From positions 1 to 64,000 of the forward strand of contig NZ_LBDA02000071.1 in the NCBI RefSeq assembly GCF_000980885.2: a DNA stretch of 64,000 bases, given 5' to 3'. This DNA is from Streptomyces malaysiense. Its GTDB lineage: Bacteria; Actinomycetota; Actinomycetes; Streptomycetales; Streptomycetaceae. Shown in pieces: positions 33,944-41,996 of the stretch (within the stretch, counting starts at the first letter, position 1; every line of letters begins with the position of its first letter). Made by a program: the position numbers and the translations under genes. The notes below the pieces were generated by a model. It was not told the origin of the DNA, ran no database searches, and saw nothing but the letters and a program-made list of their open reading frames with translations.

Positions 33944-35329
33944 ATGGCCGCAAGGCCTCTCGTCGCGAGGCAGCCGAACGAAAGGCTGCAGGCACTCATC
34001 CAGGAAGCGGGGTGCTCCAACGCCGGACTTGCCCGGCGGGTCAACATGTGCGGCGCCGAGCACGGCCTCGATCTGCGCTACGACAAGACGTCCGTGGCCC
34101 GCTGGCTGCGCGGCCAGCAGCCCCGGGGCCGGGCCCCGGCGATCATCGCGGAGGCACTCGGCCGCAAGCTGGGGCGCACGGTCACGATCGACGAGATCGG
34201 CATGGCCAACGGCAAGAACCTCGCCTCCGGCGTCGGTCTCCAGTTCTCGCCGACGGTGCTGGGCGCCATCGAGCAGGTCTGCGAGCTGTGGCGCAGCGAC
34301 GTGGGGCGCCGGGACTTCCTCTCCGGCTCCTCGGTCGCCGCGTCCGCGCTGGTCGAGCCCAGCCGCGACTGGCTGATCTCCGCGCCCGACGCCCAGGTGG
34401 CCCGGCAGGCGGGCCCGCGCGTGGGCCAGTCCGACGTGGCCGCCGTACGCTCGATGACCCAGGCGCTCACCGACCTGGACCACCAGTTCGGCAGCGGGCA
34501 TGTGCGCCCGGTCCTGGTGCACTATCTGAACAGCGTCGTCTCCGGACTGCTCGCGGGCTCCTACCGCGAGTCGACCGGGCGCGAACTCTTCGCCGCCGTG
34601 GCCCGCTTGACCGAACTCGCCGGATACATGGCCGTGGACACCGGCCAGCCCGGCCTGGCCCAGCGGTACTACATCCAGTCGCTGCGCCTCGCCCAGGCCG
34701 CCGGGGACCGCGGCTACGGCGGGTACGTCCTGGCCGCGTCCATGAGCCATCTCGCCGCACAGCTCGGAAACCCGCGCGAGATCGCCCAGTTGGCGCGCGC
34801 CGCGCAGGAGGGCGCACGCGGGCATGCGACCCCCCGCGCGGAGGCGATGTTCCACGCGGCCGAGGCGCGGGGGCACGCGCTGCTCGGCGACGCGCGCGCG
34901 GCGGGCGCCGCGACCGCGCGGGCGGTCTCCGCGATGGAGCGGTGCGACGACGGCTCCGGGGACGACCCGGTGTGGATCCGGCACTTCGACGGGGCCTATC
35001 TGGCCGACGAGTTGGCGCACTGCCACCGCGACCTCGGCCAGCCCGAGCAGTCCGCGCGCTACGCCGAGCAGTCCCTCGCCGGACACCCCGCCTCCCGGGC
35101 CCGCCGGCGCGCGATCGGCTATGTGCTGCTCGCCACCGCCCAGGTGCAGCAGCGCGAGGTCGAACAGGCCTGCGCCACCGGCATGAAGGCGGTGGAACTG
35201 CTGGAGACGCTGCGCTCCAACCGGGGCGCGGAGTATCTGGACGACCTCCAGCAGCGGCTCGAACCCTTCCGGGAGGAGGCGGTCGTGAGGGAGTTCGGGG
35301 CCCGGCTGGATCTGCAGCAGGCCGCGTGA
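33944..35329 (+). CDS. NsdA-like HTH/TPR transcriptional regulator
   Basis: A 461-residue Streptomyces regulator of the NsdA type. The N-terminal atypical HTH (residues ~12-85: NERLQALIQEAGCSNAGLARRVN, then YDKTSVARWLRGQQPRGRAPAIIAEAL) is followed by a linker with RRDFLSGSSVAASAL. The C-terminal ~300 residues are TPR-like helices (GQPGLAQRYYIQSLRLAQAAGD, LGQPEQSARYAEQSL). NsdA itself is a negative regulator of antibiotic production and sporulation in S. coelicolor; this is a paralogue and its targets are unknown. The RRDFLS sequence looks like a Tat motif but is internal. Confidence 0.8.
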   Translation: MAARPLVARQPNERLQALIQEAGCSNAGLARRVNMCGAEHGLDLRYDKTSVARWLRGQQPRGRAPAIIAEALGRKLGRTVTIDEIGMANGKNLASGVGLQFSPTVLGAIEQVCELWRSDVGRRDFLSGSSVAASALVEPSRDWLISAPDAQVARQAGPRVGQSDVAAVRSMTQALTDLDHQFGSGHVRPVLVHYLNSVVSGLLAGSYRESTGRELFAAVARLTELAGYMAVDTGQPGLAQRYYIQSLRLAQAAGDRGYGGYVLAASMSHLAAQLGNPREIAQLARAAQEGARGHATPRAEAMFHAAEARGHALLGDARAAGAATARAVSAMERCDDGSGDDPVWIRHFDGAYLADELAHCHRDLGQPEQSARYAEQSLAGHPASRARRRAIGYVLLATAQVQQREVEQACATGMKAVELLETLRSNRGAEYLDDLQQRLEPFREEAVVREFGARLDLQQAA

Positions 35330-35373
35330 ACACCGGCCCCGCGCAGACGTGAACATGTGGCGAACACCACCCC

Positions 35374-35390
35374 GGCACCCGCCGGGTGCC
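35374..35390 (+). terminator. Short terminator-like hairpin
   Basis: GGCACCC-GCC-GGGTGCC, a 7-bp stem shortly after the regulator stop. Confidence 0.5.
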
Positions 35391-35530
35391 ATATACAGCG
35401 TCGCGCGGGGCCGTTCCGTTACTGCCGTCGCGGGCGGGCGGGCCGCGGGCAGTGGTGCGTGGCAAGGGGCTCCGGGGACCCGGTAGCGTGGCCCGACGAT
35501 TCACAAGGTCCCCCATTGGTAGGAGTCCCG

Positions 35531-37003
35531 GTGACGCAGAGTGGACAGGGCGAGGAGCTCTCGGCGCAGCCCGCGCACGAAGGCATCGTGCTGCCCTCCG
35601 ACGGAGGAGCGCCCCTGCTGCCGGGCATGAACGCCACGCCGGCCGGCGGACAGGCGTGGGACGGCTCCTGGGGGCCCGGACAGCAGGCGCCGCAGACCGG
35701 GGCGCAGGGCCAGGGCTGGCCCCCGGCGGCCGCCCAGCAGTGGGGCGACCACGGCGGCCGGGGGACCCAGCCCCAGCCCCCGTCCGGTGCGGGCCCACTG
35801 CCCCCGGAGGGCGCGCCGGCCCCTTCGTACGGCGGGGCGCAGCCGGGCTACGGAGCTCAGGACCCGTACCACCAGCAGCACCAGCAGGACCAGCAGCCTC
35901 AGCAGCACCAGACCCAGTACCCGGCCCCGGGCCAGGCGGCCCCGCTGCCCCCGGCCGCGGACAACGCCACCCACTACCTGCCGCCGGTGTCCGCCGGCCA
36001 CGGCGACGAGGGCGCCACGCAGTACATACCCCCGGTGACCGCCGGGGCGCTGCCGCCCGAGTCGGCCGGCGAGGAGACCCGCTACCTGGGGGCCGGCAAC
36101 CAGGCGCCGCCGTCGCCCGACGCCGAGGCCACCCAGTACATCCCGCCCTACCAGGCCCAGGGCCAGGACCCCGGGCAGGGCCAGGGCGGGGACCGCCGGC
36201 CGCCCGCCGAGTTCGACAACCTCTTCCGGGGCCCGGCCGGTGACGCCCCGGCCGGCTCCACCCAGCAGCTCCCGCGCGTCGAGCAGCCGGAGGCCCACCA
36301 GCCGCCGTACGACCCGCCCCGCTCGACGTACACGCGCTACGACGACGGGCAGGACGAGCGCCCCCGTCGCCGCCCCTCGAAGGCGCCCATGATCGCGGCC
36401 GTCGGCGTCGGCATCGTCGTGGTCGGTGTGGGCGCGGGCGCGCTGCTCAGCATGGGCGGCGGCTCCTCGGGCGGCACGGACGGCAGCAAGACGGTGGCTG
36501 CCACCTCCGCCGCCCCGCAGAGCTCCGTGCCCGCCGCCGACCCGGCGCGCGCCCAGGCGGTCGAGCTGGACAAGCTGCTCGCCGACAGCGGCAGCAGCCG
36601 CGCCGCGGTGATCAAGGCGGTGGCCGACGTCAAGCAGTGCGCGAACCTCGACGGGGCCGCCACGGATCTGCGCGGCGCGTCCGGCCAGCGCCGCCAGCTG
36701 GTCACCCGGCTCGGCAAGCTCGGCGTGGACAAACTGCCGGACAACGCCGCCCTGACGACCGCCCTGACCAAGGCGTGGCAGGCCTCGGCCGCGGCCGACA
36801 ACCACTACGCGGCCTGGGCCGAGCAGGTCAAGGGCGGCGGCAAGAAGACCTGCCACAAGGGTCACGCCAAGTCCACCGGGGAGACGCAGGCCGGCAACCG
36901 CGAGAGCGGCACCGCGAGCCAGCAGAAGGTCAAGGCGGCGGCGCTGTGGAACGTCATCGCCCGGAAGTACGGCCTGACCCAGCGCCAGCCCACCCAGCTC
37001 TGA
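35531..37003 (+). CDS. Disordered-N-terminus single-pass membrane protein
   Basis: 490 residues, unknown function. Residues ~1-280 are Pro/Gln/Gly-rich and disordered. Within them a motif A-T-[HQ]-Y-[LI]-P-P recurs three times (ATHYLPPVSA, ATQYIPPVTA, ATQYIPPYQA) with a related ETRYLGAG, a pattern seen in Streptomyces membrane and kinase-associated proteins. A basic stretch (DERPRRRPSKAP) precedes one TM helix (MIAAVGVGIVVVGVGAGALL). The extracytoplasmic ~175 residues hold a helical domain with two Cys (VKQCANLDGA, KKTCHKGH). The GTG start has a TAGGAG RBS. Confidence 0.75.
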   Translation: MTQSGQGEELSAQPAHEGIVLPSDGGAPLLPGMNATPAGGQAWDGSWGPGQQAPQTGAQGQGWPPAAAQQWGDHGGRGTQPQPPSGAGPLPPEGAPAPSYGGAQPGYGAQDPYHQQHQQDQQPQQHQTQYPAPGQAAPLPPAADNATHYLPPVSAGHGDEGATQYIPPVTAGALPPESAGEETRYLGAGNQAPPSPDAEATQYIPPYQAQGQDPGQGQGGDRRPPAEFDNLFRGPAGDAPAGSTQQLPRVEQPEAHQPPYDPPRSTYTRYDDGQDERPRRRPSKAPMIAAVGVGIVVVGVGAGALLSMGGGSSGGTDGSKTVAATSAAPQSSVPAADPARAQAVELDKLLADSGSSRAAVIKAVADVKQCANLDGAATDLRGASGQRRQLVTRLGKLGVDKLPDNAALTTALTKAWQASAAADNHYAAWAEQVKGGGKKTCHKGHAKSTGETQAGNRESGTASQQKVKAAALWNVIARKYGLTQRQPTQL

Positions 37004-37043
37004 CCCGGCCCGCCGGCGGCCGCTCGGGCACGCGGGCGTGGAT

Positions 37044-38414
37044 CTACCGCACGTCCGCGTTCTCCAGCGTGCCGGTCATGTCGCTGCCGGTGCCGGTGCC
37101 GGCCCCGCCGAGGCCCTCGCGGGCCGCGACCAGCTCGCCGTCCCGCACCACCTGGAGGGTGACGTCGGCGTTCACCATCCGCGGGAAGCCGACCGAGGCC
37201 AGCTTGCCCTCGTAGGGCCAGCGCAGGGTGGGGGTGAGGCCCCCGGTGGAGACCGCCAGGCCGCCGTCCAGCGTCTTGCGCACGGAGTCGGCGCTGACCT
37301 CGCCGTCGCCGATCTTCTCCAGGACGGCCTTCAGCACGGTGTAGGCGATCCAGGTGGTCTGCACCCCGGCGTCCGCGGGGTCGATGCGGTTGTCGCCGAA
37401 CGCCTCCTTGTCGATCACCTGCCTCATCGGCTTCCAGCGGGCGTCGCTCGCGGGCGGGTACCAGCCGGTGACGTAGGCCCCCTCGTACGGCCCCGAGGAG
37501 CCGCCGGTCGCGTTGATCATCGTCTGGTCGACGCTGCCAAGCACCGTGCCGAGCCGCACCGCCGGGTAGTCCGCGCGCTCGCGCCGGAGGGAGTCCATGA
37601 AGGTGTCCGTGCGGTCGCCGAGCGCGGGCACCACGCACCCCTCCTTCAGCGCGTCACCGGACGCGTACCGAAGCGCCCTGCCGGACGGGGCGCCGTACTC
37701 GGTGAGATCCTCGGCGGCGAGCTGGTCCCGCGCCTCGGGGTGCCCGCCCGCCTTCAGGCCGGAGTCGAGCAGGGCGGGCAGCTCGTCGCCCGCGATGCTG
37801 TCGGGGCGGACCAGCGAGACCGGGCCGCAGCTCCCCGAGAGCGCCCTGCCGAGACCGGCGAGCAGCGCGGGCTGGCCGCCGTTGACCGGGTAGGACATCA
37901 TCCCGGTGAATTCGTCGGTGGTGACGCCGTAGCCCCCGATGTAGGGGATGCCGGCGCTCTCCAGCGGGGCGAGGAAGGAGTCGCCGAACTGGCTGTAGGA
38001 GCCGACGACGGCGACCACGTCCTCGTCGGCCGCGCGCCGGGCGCACTTGGCGGCGTCCACGCTGTTGTTGTGGTCGTTGCAGGTCAGGACCTGGAGCTTG
38101 CGGCCGCCGATGCCGCCCTGGGAGTTGATCCACTTGGCGTAGGCGAGGGCCATCGCCGGCATGCCCGGCTTGTTGGTGGCATCGGTGCCCTGCGGTGCCC
38201 AGGTCATGACCTTGACGGTGTCCGCGGAGCCCGTGACGGACGGGAGGACCCCGCATCCGGCGGTGAGCGCGGCGCACACGGCCAGCGCGCCCAGGGACAG
38301 GGCGGTCGCCCTGCCGGGGCGGCCGGGCGAAGCCGTGGGAGGGGCCGTGGAGGAAGCCCTCGGGGAGGCGGAGGGAAGCGGGGGCGTGCTGGTGGTGCGG
38401 GGCCTGCCGGTCAT
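37044..38414 (-). CDS. Branched-chain amino acid ABC-type substrate-binding lipoprotein
   Basis: A 456-residue periplasmic-binding-fold type I protein. A long Pro/Ser/Thr-rich N-terminus precedes a signal helix ending in a lipobox (CAALTAGC), so it should be a lipoprotein. The Leu/Ile/Val-binding fold is seen in WINSQGGIGGRKLQVLTCNDHNN, VVGSYSQFGDSFLAPLESAGIPYIGGYG and TWIAYTVLKAVLEKIGDG. No permease or ATPase genes are linked, so it may serve a transporter elsewhere or act as a sensor. Confidence 0.85.
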   Translation of the reverse strand: MTGRPRTTSTPPLPSASPRASSTAPPTASPGRPGRATALSLGALAVCAALTAGCGVLPSVTGSADTVKVMTWAPQGTDATNKPGMPAMALAYAKWINSQGGIGGRKLQVLTCNDHNNSVDAAKCARRAADEDVVAVVGSYSQFGDSFLAPLESAGIPYIGGYGVTTDEFTGMMSYPVNGGQPALLAGLGRALSGSCGPVSLVRPDSIAGDELPALLDSGLKAGGHPEARDQLAAEDLTEYGAPSGRALRYASGDALKEGCVVPALGDRTDTFMDSLRRERADYPAVRLGTVLGSVDQTMINATGGSSGPYEGAYVTGWYPPASDARWKPMRQVIDKEAFGDNRIDPADAGVQTTWIAYTVLKAVLEKIGDGEVSADSVRKTLDGGLAVSTGGLTPTLRWPYEGKLASVGFPRMVNADVTLQVVRDGELVAAREGLGGAGTGTGSDMTGTLENADVR

Positions 38415-38516
38415 GAACCCGCACGATTCCCTCACACCGCTAACCCGCGAGTGATCCACGGTCGACGGAAGGTGACTCCCGGGTGAATTGCGGGGGTCGC
38501 TGCGGCGCGCGGACCG

Positions 38517-39032
38517 ATGAACGTACGATCGGTGACCGTGCAAGGTTCGGAGAACTCTTCCCGTCGCGGCCGTCGCTCCTCCACCATGGGCGGCATGCCC
38601 CTGAACGACATGCCGTGGTGGCGCTGGCGCACACATGTGCGGTCGGCTCTGCACATGCTCTCCGACCCCGTCTTCCAGCGGGACGTCTGGCTGGCCGGCG
38701 TCGACGGCTACGGCGACGTCACCGACGCCGTGTACCGGCTGGTGGAGGACACCTGGCTGGACAACTGGTCGGCGGAGAAATACGTCGGCACCATCTTCCG
38801 CGACTCGCAGGAGGCGGCGCTCGTCGACACCGCCGTGCTGCGGGTGCTGCGGATCATGCACCAGGTCGGCCCGGACGCGCCGGTCTCCGCCTACGTCGAC
38901 CACCCGGGCTGGCCGGAGGCCGTGCACGCGGCGCGGGACGCGCATGTGCGGATGGCGGCGAGCGACGGCGAGGAGCCGGACACGCCGCCGAAGAGCCTGG
39001 AAGTGCTGCGGATCGTGACCCGGTCCGCTTAG
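38517..39032 (+). CDS. Conserved Streptomyces protein (SCO4402 family)
   Basis: A small soluble protein of unknown function. The conserved core begins MGGMPLNDMPWWRWRTHVRS and continues through DPVFQRDVWLAGVDGYGDVTDAVYRLVEDTWLDNWSAEKYVG; all residues look cytosolic and there is no known catalytic motif. It resembles the family named after S. coelicolor SCO4402. Starts possible: ATG 38517, GTG 38535 or ATG 38586; the last would leave only the conserved part. It lies 46 bases upstream of purU in the same direction. Confidence 0.75.
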   Translation: MNVRSVTVQGSENSSRRGRRSSTMGGMPLNDMPWWRWRTHVRSALHMLSDPVFQRDVWLAGVDGYGDVTDAVYRLVEDTWLDNWSAEKYVGTIFRDSQEAALVDTAVLRVLRIMHQVGPDAPVSAYVDHPGWPEAVHAARDAHVRMAASDGEEPDTPPKSLEVLRIVTRSA

Positions 39033-39078
39033 CGGACGCCGGCTCGTCGCCGGGGTCGCGTGTGGGAACCTGTAGTGC

Positions 39079-39960
39079 ATGAACGAGCAGTCCGCGCCCG
39101 CCGCCGCCCCGGCCGACCAGTACGTCCTCACCCTGTCCTGCCCGGACAAGAAGGGGATCGTGCACGCCGTGTCCAGCTACCTGTTCATGACCGGCTGCAA
39201 CATCGAGGACAGCCAGCAGTTCGGCGACCACGACACGGGCCTGTTCTTCATGCGCGTCCACTTCACGGCCGAGGAGCCGGTCACCGTGGACAAACTGCGC
39301 GCGAGCTTCGCCGCGATCGGTGACTCCTTCCGCATGGACTGGCAGATCAACCGGGCCGACGAGAAGATGCGCATCCTGCTGATGGTCAGCAAGTTCGGCC
39401 ACTGCCTGAACGACCTGCTGTTCCGGGCCCGGACCGGCGCGCTGCCGGTGGAGATCGTCGGCGTGGTCTCCAACCACACCGAGTTCGAGGAGCTGGTCGG
39501 CTCCTACAACATTCCGTTCCACCACATTCCGGTCACCAAGGACACCAAGGCGGCGAGCGAGGGCAAGCTGCTCGACCTCGTCCGCGAGGAGCGGGTCGAG
39601 CTGGTCGTGCTCGCGCGCTACATGCAGGTGCTCTCGGACGACCTGTGCAAGCAGCTCAGCGGCCGGATCATCAACATCCACCACTCCTTCCTGCCGAGCT
39701 TCAAGGGCGCCAAGCCGTACCACCAGGCGCACGCCCGCGGCGTGAAGCTGATCGGCGCCACGGCGCACTATGTGACGGCCGACCTCGACGAGGGGCCGAT
39801 CATCGAGCAGGAGGTCGAGCGGGTCGGGCACGGCGTGACCCCGGACCAGCTGGTGGCGATCGGCCGGGACGTGGAGTGCCAGGCGCTCGCGCGCGCGGTG
39901 AAGTGGCACGCGGAGCGCCGGATCCTGCTGAACGGGCGCCGTACGGTGGTCTTCGCCTGA
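39079..39960 (+). CDS. purU: Formyltetrahydrofolate deformylase
   Basis: PurU (293 residues) hydrolyses 10-formyl-THF to THF and formate, balancing one-carbon pools. It has an N-terminal ACT domain (residues ~10-95, LSCPDKKGIVHAVSSYLFMTGCNIE) and a formyltransferase-like catalytic domain. The active-site residues lie in INIHHSFLPSFKGAKPYHQA and GATAHYVTADLDEGPII. Length and order match actinobacterial PurU. Confidence 0.96.
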   Translation: MNEQSAPAAAPADQYVLTLSCPDKKGIVHAVSSYLFMTGCNIEDSQQFGDHDTGLFFMRVHFTAEEPVTVDKLRASFAAIGDSFRMDWQINRADEKMRILLMVSKFGHCLNDLLFRARTGALPVEIVGVVSNHTEFEELVGSYNIPFHHIPVTKDTKAASEGKLLDLVREERVELVVLARYMQVLSDDLCKQLSGRIINIHHSFLPSFKGAKPYHQAHARGVKLIGATAHYVTADLDEGPIIEQEVERVGHGVTPDQLVAIGRDVECQALARAVKWHAERRILLNGRRTVVFA

Positions 39961-39987
39961 CCCCTTACCGGGTCGCCGCCCGTCGGC

Positions 39988-40503
39988 TCACTGCTCGGCG
40001 ATGGTGAAGTAGCGCGCGAACGCCGGTACGACGTCCCGCTCGTCGATCTCGCCGTCGCCGTCGGCGTCCAGGGCCGCGGCGATGGACCCCGCGATCTCCC
40101 GGGGCACCTGGCACACCCGCAGCAGCCGCGTGGCGTCCTCGACGGTGACCCGGCCGTCCGCGTCGGCGTCCGCGACGGCCAGCGCCGCGTGCAGGAAGGG
40201 GCGGGCGATCTCGGCGAACCGGTCGGGGTTGTCGCGCAGCCGCTTGACCGCGCCGCCGACGAACTCCTGGCGGGTGATGCGCTGATCGCCGTCGCGGTCC
40301 GCGATCCCGGCCATGCCCTGCCAGAACGCCTCGGCGCCGGCGTACAGCGCCTGCCCGCGGTCGGAGCGGGCGGTCACGGTGAACTCGGCGAGCAGCGCCT
40401 TGGCCACCGAGTTGAAGTCCTCGCGGGCGATGAATCCGTTGCCGTCCTGGTCGAAGGTGGCGAACCGGGCGGCGATCCGGCGCTCGTACTCGGTGCTGAC
40501 CAT
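39988..40503 (-). CDS. EF-hand calcium-binding protein (calerythrin-like)
   Basis: A 171-residue cytosolic protein with four EF-hand loops: DQDGNGFIAREDF (from residue 18), DRDGDQRITRQEF, DADADGRVTVEDA and DADGDGEIDERDV. Loops 1, 2 and 4 keep the acidic ligands; loop 3 ends in VEDA with Glu at position 11 rather than 12, so its affinity may be lower. The overall layout matches calerythrin-type sarcoplasmic proteins described in actinomycetes. It likely buffers Ca2+ or relays a Ca2+ signal. Confidence 0.9.
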   Translation of the reverse strand: MVSTEYERRIAARFATFDQDGNGFIAREDFNSVAKALLAEFTVTARSDRGQALYAGAEAFWQGMAGIADRDGDQRITRQEFVGGAVKRLRDNPDRFAEIARPFLHAALAVADADADGRVTVEDATRLLRVCQVPREIAGSIAAALDADGDGEIDERDVVPAFARYFTIAEQ

Positions 40504-40673
40504 GTCTGTTCGGACCGCCTTACGTGTGCGTGGGGGGTGATCTCGCGTTCCTCGCACGGAGCGTACGGCGTGGGTGACGGCAAAGTGACGGAAAACAGGG
40601 GGTTGTGCCAAGACCGGGGGAATTCCGCGACACGGACGACAAGGGGGTGACCGGGTGCGGCGGGCACGGCGGC

Positions 40674-41048
40674 TCAGGCCGACAGGGGTCCCGCCTCATC
40701 GCTCGTGGCGGTGTCGAGGTCCGGGTGGCAGTCGAAGAGGCGGCGCACGCCGAGCGCCCCGAGCACCCGGTTGACGTGCGAGCCGTCGTCGGCGCCCCGG
40801 TCCGGCAGGATCAGCCGCAGCCGCCCCTGGCAGGACCGGATCAGCCGGCGGGCGGCGATGAGCACGCCGACGCCGCTGGAGTCGCAGAAGAAGACGTCGG
40901 AGAGGTCCACGACCAGGCTGTGGTGGCCCTCGGCCACGACGTCGTGCACGTGTTGGCGCAGCACCGGAGAGGTCATGAGGTCCAGTTCGCCACGCACTTG
41001 GAGCACGGCCCAGTCGCCTCTTTCGACGCCGGTCACATTGAATGCCAC
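40674..41048 (-). CDS. STAS anti-sigma factor antagonist
   Basis: A 124-residue SpoIIAA/RsbV-like protein. The phosphorylatable serine segment is VFFCDSSGVGVLIAARRL near residue 57, after the conserved VVDLSDV strand. Such proteins bind anti-sigma kinases and release sigma factors when dephosphorylated. It is divergent from a sigma-factor gene across a 348-base gap; a kinase partner could be the HATPase protein at 53 kb, but that is speculation. Confidence 0.9.
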   Translation of the reverse strand: MAFNVTGVERGDWAVLQVRGELDLMTSPVLRQHVHDVVAEGHHSLVVDLSDVFFCDSSGVGVLIAARRLIRSCQGRLRLILPDRGADDGSHVNRVLGALGVRRLFDCHPDLDTATSDEAGPLSA

Positions 41049-41396
41049 GGCCCAGCTCCTCCGCTCGCGGGTTCTCCCGGAACCGCCCGGAACCGGAAGC
41101 CGTTCCTACGTTTCATTCCGCGCGGCTGCCCAGCCGCGTTTCCCTGAAACTCGATGCGGCAAACAGCACACGATCGTTCAAGGTCTTATTTCAGTCACTA
41201 CCGATCCAATTCGATCGGATATGCGCGGCCCGTGCGTGGAGGAACTGTGAAGGGGGCACTATCACCTGCGGCGCTCCCGCGCCGCGCTTTGACACGAAGA
41301 GACGTGCTCCGCCGGGGTGCCGACTACATTCGGGACAACGGTCGCACGGACAACGGACACCGGCGGGCCGGACGACGGGCGAGGGGAGGGGACCCC
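41049..41396. other. Divergent promoter region, STAS and sigma-factor genes
   Basis: AT-richer than its surroundings (for example 41160-41222). It contains GATC/ATCG-rich inverted sequence CCGATCCAATTCGATCGG and a GGAGG RBS-like box before an in-frame GTG at 41247, which could be an alternative N-terminus for the sigma factor. I see no other gene here. Confidence 0.45.
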
Positions 41397-41996
41397 ATGG
41401 CCAAGAAGGACGCGCCACCGCGCTGGGACCGCAAGATGCAGCAGCGGCTCGCCCGTGGTGAGGCGGCCGCCCTGGGCGAGGCGTACGACCGGTTCGCCTC
41501 CCTGGTGCACAGCCTGGCCCACCGCGTCCTCGGCGACGAGAAGGCCGCCGACGCCGTGACCCGCGAGGTCTTCGCGCACATCTGGGAACACCCCGAGACG
41601 TACGACCCGAAGCGGGGCCCGCTGCGCACCTGGATCGCGGCCGTCACCCACCGCCTCGCCGTCCAGCGCCTGCGGGACCGGGAAGAACGGGGCCTCGGCG
41701 GACGGCCGGGCGAGGACCTGGACGAGGCCGAGGAACCGGTCGGCGGCGAGGACCTGGAGAGCAAGGTGCGCCGCGCCTCCGTGGCCGCCCGCGCCGACTA
41801 CATCGTGCACTCCATGCCGGTCCCGCTGCGCCACGCCCTCGAACTGGCGTACTTCCAGCGCCGCGACTACCGCCAGACGGCCGCCGACCTGGGAGTCACC
41901 GAGGACGAGGCCCGCCGCCGGCTCCGTCTCGGCCTGCAACTGCTGTCCACCGCGCACGACGTGGGGGCTCCCCCGGGCTGCGGCGGTGCGGCATGA
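41397..41996 (+). CDS. ECF-like RNA polymerase sigma factor
   Basis: A 199-residue sigma-70 family protein. Region 2 is AYDRFASLVHSLAHRVLGDEKAADAVTREVFAHIWEHPETYD, with LRTWIAAVTHRLAVQRLRDRE. Region 4 is RHALELAYFQRRDYRQTAADLGVTEDEARRRLRLGLQLL. ATG 41397 follows GGGGAGGGG. It is translationally coupled (ATGA) to a zinc-finger protein that is likely its anti-sigma factor. The organisation matches the SigK/EcfG-neighbour type. Confidence 0.9.
   Translation: MAKKDAPPRWDRKMQQRLARGEAAALGEAYDRFASLVHSLAHRVLGDEKAADAVTREVFAHIWEHPETYDPKRGPLRTWIAAVTHRLAVQRLRDREERGLGGRPGEDLDEAEEPVGGEDLESKVRRASVAARADYIVHSMPVPLRHALELAYFQRRDYRQTAADLGVTEDEARRRLRLGLQLLSTAHDVGAPPGCGGAA

Noticed and set aside
34321..34370. A Tat-like RRDFLSGSSVAA segment in the NsdA-like regulator
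   Set aside because: It is internal (after the HTH) and would not act as a signal peptide; it is a common feature of this regulator family.
41247..41396. A 50-codon N-terminal extension of the sigma factor from GTG 41247 with a GGAGG box
   Set aside because: Sigma-factor homology begins after ATG 41397, which has its own stronger RBS; kept only as an alternative start.
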